Assembly (NCBI GenBank): GCA_001051155.2
Contig: JYIP02000005.1
Location: forward strand, 744,001-808,000
Source of the DNA: Chrysoporthe austroafricana
Lineage: Eukaryota; Ascomycota; Sordariomycetes; Diaporthales; Cryphonectriaceae
Length of the DNA stretch: 64,000 bases
Reading direction: 5' to 3'
Below, one piece after another: positions 55,297-64,000 of this stretch (positions are counted from its first letter, which is position 1; each line of letters opens with the position of its first letter). The translations under genes and the position numbers were made by a program. The notes under the pieces were generated by a model. That model saw nothing but the letters and a program-made list of their open reading frames with translations, was not told the DNA's origin and ran no database searches.

Positions 55297-56676
55297 CTAG
55301 AAGTGGCGCGCACCCCATCTACGCACGCTTGGTGCCGCCGCCACCGTGGAGTTGATGTCACCCCATTTAATGTTCGAGAACACCACGTGAGTAGTAGAGT
55401 TGTTGGCTTCAATCAACGCAGGATTACCAGCAGTGCTACTGCATGGGCCATTGCTACCTTCGTCTAGCCAGTCCATATATTCTAGTAGAGGTCAGCGAGC
55501 GCTCAGAAGGTAGATGACGAATGGTACACGAGGTAGGGAAAGGGCCATGGAACCACCAGATCATAGTATTTTATACCGTATCTAAGCGACACGAGGTTCT
55601 CATGGGAGAGAGGTGGACTTACGAGAGGCATCGTTCCAGATGCTGAAGGCCAGCACCATGCCTCGCCCAAGAGCCTGGCCCATGGTTTCAAGATTGCCGA
55701 ACTCGGTGGCACTGCTGTCATCAGATGCGCACCATGTTGCATTGATGGAGTCACCATTGCCGCCAGAAATGGCGCTTGGCACAGACACGTTGTTCTGATA
55801 GTAAATCCTTTTGATCTCGGTGAGAGTTCCGGTCGTGGTACCGTCGTCTGTAATGAACTGAGTGGTCACCGTGAAGGGCTTGGTCGTGTCGAGCGTCCCG
55901 CCCGGCGCCCAGTAATCGTGGTAGCCTTGGTTGTACGGGTTGAACCCGCACCCGCTCTTGTCGCAATTGCTTGAGTCGTTCAAACATGGGTGAGGAGTGA
56001 AGGCAGCTGCGAGGCTGTTTGACTCGAGAATGTCCATCTCATTACAGCAATAGCCTGAACCGTTGGTGTTGAGGGTCCCATTCTTAAACGTCTCCACCGG
56101 ACACTGCGCATCGCAGTAGCCCGACCCATACGACGCACCACCAGTCTGGTACTGGTTGCGCCCGCCCGAAGCGTCCATCTCCGAGAGATATAGGGCTCCG
56201 TTCTCGCCACAGGGGAGCGCCGACACATCGACGTCGAACGTGAGCTCCTGGCCTAGCAGCTGGAACATAACGTAATCTTGGCTTTCGTTGTCGAGCAGGT
56301 AAACTCTTGGTGAGGCGCTGGACACACCACTTGACGAGTTCACGTACTGGTTCATGGTCATAGAGGAGCCTGATGTCGACACGCCAGCAGCTGTGTAATT
56401 CGCCCCCTCGACCACACAGTTCTGTGCACATGTTGCCTCGTCCGGGCATAGAGTAGTATTGATGCCACTGGACGTCGTGCATGATGCGTAATCAGCAGTG
56501 TGCAGCCAGCGATAACCGAAGTCCAGAACAACTGATGTGTTCTGGGTAACGCAGCCTCCAGCAGTCGTACACTTGGACGTCGTGAGTTGAGGGTGGACCT
56601 CCGGAGTCACGGTGCCGGGGTCCTGCGCCCTCACGAGCCCCAGGAGACTCAACGCCAAAGTTGTTCTGGCCTGCAT
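55297..56676 (-). CDS. Secreted GH7 endoglucanase-type cellulase, 412 aa, two exons
   Basis: Exons 56676-55623 and 55481-55297 (donor GTAAGT). [18 protein letters not shown] is the signal peptide; an in-frame TTG just upstream is ignored. The catalytic motif [12 protein letters not shown] gives Glu 213, Asp 215 and Glu 218. GH7 cysteine spacing and [34 protein letters not shown] are typical. The CBHI loop-forming insertions are absent, so it is an endo-beta-1,4-glucanase (Cel7B type) rather than a cellobiohydrolase. The Trp commonly found in EMDIWE is Leu here. Exon 2 carries [14 protein letters not shown] and the end of the fold. No cellulose-binding module follows; the last ten residues are basic and unusual. 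It hydrolyses cellulose or mixed glucans outside the cell. Confidence 0.9.
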
Positions 56677-58037
56677 GTTCAAATGACGAAGGAGAACAAA
56701 TCAAACCTATGCCGATGAGAAGGGGCGCACGTAAATTCTCCGCTTGAACACCAGGCGGATACTTCTGGTATTTATGAACTCTATGGAGTCCGCCATTGCG
56801 GAGCTACTTTCACCGGGCTTGCCCTCCTAGTGGATGAATGCGTCCGGCCCTGTGATGCTTTTGTGAAATGCATAATAGGACGGCCCGTAAATCCTGCAAA
56901 GCTCTTTTAAGTTTTACCGCAGGGGCAAAGCTAGACCAGATTGGGATCGCGGAAGCAGCATCAAAATGATCTTCAGGGCCCGGTAATCGAGATACTGGGC
57001 ACTAAGGCATAGGCGAGCTCAACTTGACCTGTCGTATTTCTTTCCGACCAACCTCGAACCATGCGCGCCCCTTGCAGCTCAATATCACCGTGCACTCCGC
57101 CATCTATCCTCGACACCTTGTACCGCTCAAATCTTCCTTCAGCACCAAATACGGGCTGATCGGATTGACATGCTTTCCTTGCGTTGTAATGATAGTCCCA
57201 ATGTGAACCTTGAAGGCCCGGTATTGGTCTTGTTACTGCTTTCTATGTGGAGTTCGAGTTGAGCATGCATTGATCGTTCAAGCACATCGCCATATATGTC
57301 CCCGGCACTAAACTGACGAGCGCCTCTGCCTCGGTTATCGGCCAACCGAGCGGGCATCACGACCAGCAGTCGGCAGGTTGTTTCCTCGGAGGATCGCGCA
57401 GCTCAGAGGTTCAGGGCTTGACAAGAGACAGTACAGAAAGAGGATTTCTCAAGATCGAACGACTGATGCATCCGCAGCTCATTGACTTTACGCTAGACCT
57501 GAGATGCCATCCGTTTAAATTTCGTATCAGCTGATGACTTGGGACTTAATTTGCACCTTGCGTTTCGCAAGGACAGTGGTTCAACAGGAACCCGACTAAA
57601 CAATCTCGACACGAGATGTAAGTTTCCTCACAACTGACTACTTTCAGCCGCCCTCATAGCATTGCATGGGTCAAACATGATAGCAAATTCGCGGAGTAAT
57701 TAGCATCCACTCAGCTCAGCCCAACAAACCAGAAGTGACGATTATCACAGTCCAGTGAACCCAGCCTCGGATACGATAAATGTTCAAGCAAATACTGTGT
57801 CTTCCAAAGTGGTCTGGAACTCTTGCTTGGAGACACAAGCATGGCCTCCGAAACTCATTCAGCAATGTTTTGTTTCCCGCTATTGCTTCTCTCGGACTGC
57901 ATTTCTTATTCCTTTCTGTGCTAGCCTGCTTTTCTCTGGATTCTCACAGGGGTGCATTGTGCTTCAAGTCGCACTCTGTAAGAAGGAGCCCGGGTAAAAT
58001 CTCCGATATACTATTTCATGCTGTGGTACCTACATAC
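56677..58037. other. Promoter of the GH7 gene and long spacer
   Basis: A CATAAATA element on the minus strand near 56769-56776, about 95 nt before the GH7 ATG, is a likely TATA box. The rest has no supported gene. Confidence 0.45.
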
Positions 58038-59121
58038 TTATTTCTCTGAGATATTGTGCGACGGATCTGTCTTCTTGATCTCCACATCCGCCCTCTTCTC
58101 CCAACTTTTGATGCATTCCGTGTGACAAGCACCTTGGCCAACAAAGTCTAGGCTTTCTTCTAAATATTTCAGTGCCAGACCGGGAAGCTCGCTCTCAAAC
58201 CCAGATCTCTCGATCACCTCCTTGGCGATCTTCACATCTTTAATCAAGAGTCCCAGTTGATACCCCGTGTCGAAAGACTTTAAGGTCTTCATAGAGTATG
58301 CCGTGGAAAAATTGACCCCGGTGCCAACATTCATGACATCGATCATTGTCTGCGGGTCCAGACCAAGCTTCTGCCCAGTTACCTGTGTGTAATGAGCATG
58401 CATACCAGAGTCGGAAGCAGAACACGCTATGTATGAGAGCTACAACAGATACACTTACCAACGCGTCGCATAGTGCAATGATGCTGCCCACAGATACATA
58501 GTTGTTCAAAGTCTTCATTGCATGTCCTGCTCCAAGCTTGCCCATCACAAACACATAGGTACTCATATCTTTCAGAATGGGCATGACCTTTTCCAGAGCA
58601 CCGGGGGAGTCAGATCCGACCATCAATGTGGCACCTCCCCGATGAATTCCATGCAGTTCTTCTTGTGTGATGGGCGAATCGACAAGGGCTATGGATAGCT
58701 CAGCCAACTCTCGGCCCAGATCTCGAGTGTCAAACGGAGAGGAGGAACTCGTGTCGATCACGACAGTATCTAATTAGCAATAGAGTGTCAACAATGTGAG
58801 GAGGCAGCCAGACACTCGTTCGGGGTCTCTACCATGTCCCAGTGCGCGAGCAATCCCATTGTCACCAAGCAAAACGTCCCTCACGACTTTCCCATTGGGC
58901 AGCATCGTGATGACCGCACTGCATTCTTTGAATGCATTGGGATCCATGGGTGAGCCTGCAGCGGCAGCCAACTTGCTCTGTTGATACTGTTCCACGAATT
59001 TGAGACCTGGGGTTACATCTGTATCGTGGACGATCATTTTGTAGCCCTTCCTGGCCAGACAGGAAGCCATGGGATAGCCTGCCTTCCCGAGTCCAACGAA
59101 ACCAATAGTTGCGCCGTCCAT
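58038..59121 (-). CDS. Beta-hydroxyacid dehydrogenase (3-hydroxyisobutyrate dehydrogenase-like), 314 aa
   Basis: Exons 59121-58833, 58769-58459 and 58382-58038; phases match (donors GTAGAG and GTAAGT). The start is the first ATG, giving MDGATIGFVGLGKAGYPMA with the NAD-binding GLGxxG at 10-15. An open frame continues upstream without an ATG. Substrate-loop (VDSPITQEELHGIHRGGATLMVGSD) and catalytic GAGHAMKTLNNYV (with the conserved Lys) segments follow, then the all-helical C-terminal domain. The family oxidises beta-hydroxyacids with NAD(P)+, or reduces the semialdehydes, in valine breakdown or related routes. Family members usually have DAPVSGG at the substrate loop; here it is DSPITQE, so the substrate may differ. 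It has no clear mitochondrial presequence from this start. Confidence 0.88.
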
Positions 59122-60226
59122 GATTCGTGATTCTGTTCGCCGACGGGGCGTTTGTGGTGTATGCGTACTGAGGAGGGAAGAAGATGGTCTCGGGTGGATG
59201 TTGACAAGTCTACTGCAGAATGATGTGGATATGAATGTTCTCCGCAGCCGATCACTTACCCCTCCAGGAACGTGATCACTCTGAAGTGCGGCATGAGCGA
59301 TGTACGGCAGTTGACTCCGCACGAGAGTCTATATGAGTTATTCCGGGCTGGAAATGGCGATGGGCTATGATGTCTGCGGGTAGACTAGCTTTCACATGGA
59401 TTGAAAAGGGAGAAGAGGAATAGAAGATGGAGATGACAAAGGCCGCATTTGAACCAAGTATTCAAACTGGAGAATCTAGACTGATACCACTCGAGTCGGG
59501 AGAATTCACCTTTCTCAGGTGTAGGAAGAGGGGCAATCTTCATTACAGAGCTTCCCTATGCCGTTGCCCACCATCAATATTCCTTGCACTGCTACATCGT
59601 ATTCTAGCCATCTGTTCTTGATGGAGTCGCTCCATCTTCAGTCTACGAAATGTCGAGATCGGGCCTCCTTGAGAAAGTGATAGATGCTATGTGGTTGCTT
59701 AGAAGGGTGCAAGTCTACCTACAAAATAATTTTGTCTGACTGTCTCCAGGATCTTTGAGGCCGAGGAATGGTTGCTGTTCTCCCACTGCGAATCGCTGCA
59801 TAGAATGGCTTCAGTCATTTGTACCTAGCCGAGCAGTCCACCTGCCACACCGGTATTAAAAATACCAAACAAAGTAGTGTTAATGTCTTCAGGTCTTCTA
59901 ATCTGCTTTTGTGCACTTGTGTCCACATTGCAATGGATAAAATGATTGTGATGTGCTCATACTGTTGAAGTTGGACTTATTGTTTGATCAGGGACGTCCG
60001 ACGGGGTGCCAGGGCCAGAGTAAGCATTTATACTTCACTTGTCTCCCAATAAACTCTTAGAAAGTTCTCAATTTCATAATGTGGAGGACCTGCGATACTG
60101 TGTAGGGTAGGAATCCCTATCATCTACTCCAACCGTCCTCGCGTTGATTGTGTCAAGACCCAATCCAGCACCCACGTGCGTGGCTGTGCCGCCCAAAAAA
60201 TACCCCAAAGGCATTGTCGTTGAAAT
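59122..60226. other. Spacer without a gene
   Basis: No supported coding frame. A GTAAGTGATC word near 59260 on the minus strand could be a 5' UTR intron donor for the dehydrogenase. Confidence 0.4.
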
Positions 60227-61106
60227 CTAGCCTGAATCGTCATCATCCTCGTGCGCAGAGGTCTGGTAGGTCGGGGGAGGCAACTGGCAGCCAAGCGAAT
60301 AGCCCTTGTGACGAGCCTTCAACTTTATGGCTCGCATGGTGAGGCTCTTGAAACCAGTTGCGAACTTCATTTCCTGGAACCACATTGCGTTTAGTAACCG
60401 ACTGATTTATCAACAAGTTAACTTGCATTGTCCTTACCTCGAGGACCTGGTGCCAGCTCGTACCCTTGCCAACCTTCTCCAGGAGAAATTTTTCGGTCGG
60501 CCATTGCCACTGCGAAGTTCCCATGTCAGTGATGAGATCACAGGAGAGGCACTTTGGAAGATCGCTTGAGACGGAATGATCTATTCTCTTGAGTGCATAG
60601 GTGGTACTCACATCAAACATGGCCTCAGGGTATGTCATGTTGTGCAGCCGCTCGTCACTGACCATGCCACGCCAGAGGTCTGCACGCTGTTCCATGTCCA
60701 AGGAGGATTCGGCACCAAATCTGTCCGCGAGCACCTTTGAGACATTGATATACGACTTGAAACCGCCGTTCTCGTGGACCAGCTGAGCAGAGACCTCCAA
60801 CAGGCCAGTGATGCGTGCCTCGTCGTCGTAGTACTCGTCATCATAGCACGTGTCATAGCCTTGGTAGTGGATGGGGAGCCCCATGTTCTGGGCACGGCAG
60901 TCGGGGTTCTTGCAATTAAAGTCCTTTGACTTCACAATAGGGTTCTTGATCACATAGTCGTAATCGATCTTCTCAGGACAGAAAGTGACGAGCTCGAGGT
61001 CGGGATCGGGAATGGCGAAGCGTAGACCCTGGTTGTGGGTAACATAGTCGCGCTGACCAGTAGGCTCACCGCAGAGCTGGCAGCAGTAGCGAACCACAAG
61101 GCACAT
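60227..61106 (-). CDS. Hypothetical Cys-containing protein, 237 aa, three exons
   Basis: Exons 61106-60612, 60509-60438 and 60373-60227, all phase 0, with strong donors GTGAGT and GTAAGG. Reading through both introns also stays open, giving a false 287-residue product with a different end. The N-terminus has CCQLC and later TFCPEK and FNCKNPDC, possibly a small metal-binding fold. A helical middle follows, and the third exon gives a basic run (MRAIKLKARHKGYSLGC) then a Pro patch and an acidic HEDDDD tail. I do not recognise the family and propose no function. There is no signal peptide or membrane helix. Confidence 0.7.
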
Positions 61107-61525
61107 CTTGATTGACGTTGAGGTGGTTTGTTGAGTTCTGGTGGTTGGGAATGGTCAACGTGAGTTGGTTGTAATTTGATAGATGTTAACGCGACATCGC
61201 TTTAATCTTAGGTTGGGAGATAGGTGAAAGAAACACCAGCGGCGTTCAGATTGATTCGGTTCTGTGAAAAGAAGAAATGTCGACGAGGTTCTGGGAGATC
61301 TAGCACCGCACAAGAAAGTCAGGTTCATAAGAGCCTGTGGGGCAAAGGCAGACTAGCGCCTCACCTCACCTTGACTTCAAGCTGTGGGTCAGGACCAGGA
61401 CAAGGCTGACCCAACCCCTCATTGGTCGGCCTCCGTGGAATTAGTTCACTACCTCAGCTAGTAACTTTGCTTTACAAGGACTGGATTGAATTACTGGCGA
61501 CCCTGATGTAGTCTGCAGAAACTTA
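61107..61525. other. Divergent spacer
   Basis: 419 nt between the Cys-containing protein gene (minus) and the Myb-like gene (plus). No clear regulatory site was seen. Confidence 0.4.
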
Positions 61526-63007
61526 ATGGCGATAAATAATTTCCAGCAGCATCAAGAGCAACAACTTATTCTTCAGACTTTTCTGCGTTTACGATCACAT
61601 CTTCGTATGTCGATTCTGTGTCCTTACCAACACCCAATCAGCCGTCACGATGGATATAAGGTATGTACAATGGACATTGTAGAGCAATCTGGGGGTGACA
61701 TCACACCTCCTCTAAACTATGAACAGTGGCTGACATCATGAAGTGAGGTAGTCAATCTCAGCGTTCAGGCAGCTGGTAGCGTTCTGCGTTTCCGCGCCGC
61801 GTCTTTCAAGCCAAGGTGAGAGCAACGAACCTAGTCTAGGCGCCAACACTACGATCACTGACAAATACCGCAGGCCCTTCTTCAACGTCAACGCATTTAA
61901 GACCACTATCAGACGCTGCGTTCGGAATATCTGCAACAAACGTGGGCACTTCGGAGAGATCCCCCTGATCGACGTCGTCGAGCTCGTTAGCAGCGCTGCT
62001 TCTCGTGCAGCCAAGCAATGGAACAAGAATGCCGACATCCAGTGAGCAGATTAGGGAGATAAAAGGATCGCTATAAAGTGTTTCATACTGACCGTGTTGG
62101 AGGAACCACCTCGATAGTAGTTGGTTCCGCCACTGTGTCACCGATCTAGTCGGCGGCGCAATCACCAACATTGCCTATCATGCAAGCATCTCTCGGGAGC
62201 TCGACGACTTACCATTCCACGAATTCATTGATCCTGTGGGAACCCACGATGTGTTCGGTGTCGAGAACGACGAGTTGGTCTCTCCTGGTAGACACCAGTC
62301 CATCCAGTCTAGCAATGATGCGAGCTACTACGGCTTTGAGGTGAGCGAGGTCGGCGCCGAACGCAGTATCCCACCCATGGACAACGAGTACGAAACGTCA
62401 AAAGCATACCAGTCTCTCACCGCCCGTCACCAAATGACAGCAGCCTGGCGGCTGTCAAGGAGTTTGCATCGGATGCCTTCCCCCCTGTCACCCCCACGAA
62501 GAGCCGTGCCGCACTGGCCTCTATACCTCGCAAGCGCAACATGCCCTGCACAGACTCCGATGAGAGTGACATGGAAGTGGATGTTACCGAGAACCAAGCC
62601 AAACGACCCCGAAATGGTAAGGAGTCGCCGGCAGCAGCGCCCCGCCTTGCTCTGGGCCTGCACACCGACAATGCTACTCTGACCCCTGGACAGTCACACA
62701 AGTCAGCTAGGTTGACCACGTGGTCCACGGAGGAGGTTGATACTCTCTTCAAAGCACGCGACAGCGGTAAGACATGGGATGAAATCCATGAGGTGAGCGA
62801 CTATCTCAATCCCATCCCCCCCCCCACCTCACCCCCCAAAAACACAACCCCTCCCTACACCATTATACAGAAGTTGAATGGCTCTTATACTGACGATGTC
62901 TACTTGTATGACAGATTCTAAGCAGTCGCAGTCGAGGTGCGTGCGAGAAGAAATACCGTGATGTGACCAAGGAGAGGCGGGAGCGGCAAGCGTCTGCCGA
63001 CGACTGA
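61526..63007 (+). CDS. Unknown protein with C-terminal Myb/SANT-like segment, about 344 aa, six exons
   Basis: Proposed exons 61526-61660, 61748-61815, 61874-62041, 62103-62340, 62460-62792 and 62915-63007. Every junction is GT...AG and phases add to 345 codons; the fourth intron acceptor and the first exon are least certain (an alternative ATG is 61607). Exons 3-4 give a folded, Cys/His-containing part (FNVNAFKTTIRRCVRNIC, WFRHCVTDLVGGAITNIAY). Exon 5 is disordered, then WSTEEVDTLFKARDSGKTWDEIHE runs across the last intron into ILSSRSRGACEKKYRDVTKERRERQ. This is a Trp-containing three-helix Myb/SANT-like unit. A nuclear, DNA-binding role is likely but inferred. I know no named homologue. Confidence 0.6.
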
Positions 63008-63378
63008 GATTTGGATCAGCGAGGGCTGTAGGTTACTGCATAGCCGGCGAACTGATACGGACACATCGAGCATTGCCTGTAATGAATGGCCATAGTGACG
63101 AGGTCTTATAGTAAGATAGTGTTGCTTGGCCATAAGCACATTGTCCTCTTGCAGACAAGTGCTGTTTTCTCACGGATCATTTATGGTCGAGTTCAGCGCA
63201 GTTTGGAAGACTTTATGCATTGAATGAAACCCTGGATCTATACACCGTCACCGACTATCTCATCGTCTCAACATCGACATCTGAATCAATCGTCATATAC
63301 AAATTGCCCTCTGCGATAACACTGAAAGGTGAGAGTATCTATGTACAAAACCCCTGCTGGCCCTCTTCAAATCGCCTC
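63008..63378. other. Convergent 3' spacer
   Basis: 371 nt between the stop codons of the Myb-like gene (plus) and the edge gene (minus). Nothing recognised. Confidence 0.45.
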
Positions 63379-64000
63379 TCACGAGTGAGTTCCGGTGCCG
63401 ACGCAGTAAGGGATGGGGTAGGTGGTGCTGTTGCAGAGGTAGATGGGTCCGGTAACCCACGAGATGTCTCCGTACGTCTGGCTCGTGTAGGTATCCGACG
63501 TGAAGGCGTCCGTGGTAGGAGAATCGGTGCAGCCGCTGATCACATTGCCAGTGACCCGGCGGACCAGCGGGTTGCTGACGACAACGCCGTACTGGCCGCT
63601 TGGCACGCTGAAAGTGTATGTCTGGGAGTTCTGCGTGGTCCAAGACTGGCTCACGTCGATCGACATGGTCACGGAAAGAAAGCTCTCGAGACTTGCTCCG
63701 ACAGACTCCGACACCTGCAAGGCCAGAGGGCGTCAGCTACGAGCGTACGTGATATGGAGGTATATGCAAAGAGTCTAGTCTTACCGAGACAGAGTTCGTC
63801 AGAGAATAGCCCTGGGTGACAGCGACGCTAGCACCAGCCCCCGTGTTCTTAACCACTGGCGACATCACCACATCCCAGTTGTTAAACTTGGTATCGGTGA
63901 GCACTTGGTACTCAGTGCTCTCGTCGCATCCACGAGGGACGTTGGCCTTCCGGCGCTGCACCTCCTTGATGTCCTCTTGGATCTGGTACTCCCACGACTT
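63379..64000 (-). CDS. C-terminal part of a beta-rich protein, possibly secreted and effector-like, cut by the right edge
   Basis: The last two exons are seen: from the window edge to 63785, and 63714-63379 (donor GTAAGA, acceptor TTGCAG, phase 0). The 5' end lies outside. The visible 180 residues have long alternating Ser/Thr-Val patterns (VKNTGAGASVAVTQGYSL, then SESVGASLESFLSVTMS and SQTYTFSVPSGQYGVVV), as in an extended amphipathic beta-sheet, plus a few Cys residues near the end. The pattern recalls fungal proteins related to the Colletotrichum effector Celp0028, and more loosely aerolysin-like beta folds. That is resemblance by eye, not proof. No pore-forming activity is claimed. Secretion cannot be judged without the N-terminus. 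Confidence 0.6.

Noticed and set aside
62341..62366. 26-nt intron in the Myb-like gene
   Set aside because: Too short; a 119-nt intron (62341-62459) with the same donor also restores the frame and has a TGAC branch-like site.

Overview
The window is nuclear DNA from a filamentous ascomycete (Pezizomycotina). Genes lie on both strands with long spacers. Most carry short (about 40-160 nt) GT...AG introns, often with GTAAGT or GTGAGT donors and CTRAY-like branch sites. The proteins are typical of these fungi: Zn2Cys6 and UstYa-type proteins, a rhodopsin-like membrane protein, SWR1, secreted GH7/GH18/GH28 enzymes and a fungal NLR. The secreted polysaccharidases suggest a plant-associated or saprotrophic species; I cannot name the species. 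Exon borders were worked out by hand from splice signals and reading-frame continuity.

Layout. 0-5 kb: an open frame cut by the left edge, a Ser-rich unknown protein, a doubtful frame, and a three-exon MFS transporter. 5.4-8.0 kb: a secreted copper amine oxidase (minus strand), then about 3 kb without a convincing gene. 11-21 kb: a GC-rich block of five genes that looks like a small metabolic cluster: UstYa/DUF3328 protein (-), ACS-type MFS transporter (-), FAD-dependent oxidoreductase (+), Zn2Cys6 regulator (-) and an amidohydrolase-2/decarboxylase-like enzyme (+). The MFS/oxidoreductase pair and the regulator/amidohydrolase pair share divergent promoters. Each of these promoters holds a perfect 14-bp palindrome, and a tandem CCGCGG-containing repeat sits just upstream of the regulator. 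21.6-31 kb: core genes, namely the SWR1 remodeller ATPase, the complex I NDUFB8-like subunit and a 576-residue protein of unknown function.

32-46 kb is sparser, with AT-rich spacers and apparently degenerate coding pieces. It holds a rhodopsin-like protein, two weak frames, a CorA-like membrane protein divergent to an NLR (alpha/beta hydrolase - NB-ARC - TPR with near-identical 126-bp repeats and a damaged 5' end), and a compact PIP-kinase-like gene. 47-64 kb: a dienelactone-hydrolase/SnoaL-like fusion, GH18, GH28 and GH7 secreted enzymes, a beta-hydroxyacid dehydrogenase, a Cys-containing unknown, a six-exon gene ending in a Myb/SANT-like segment, and a partly visible protein that may be secreted, cut by the right edge.

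The most promising parts are the 11-21 kb cluster, which has a UstYa protein but no visible backbone enzyme or RiPP precursor, and the CorA-like/NLR head-to-head locus.
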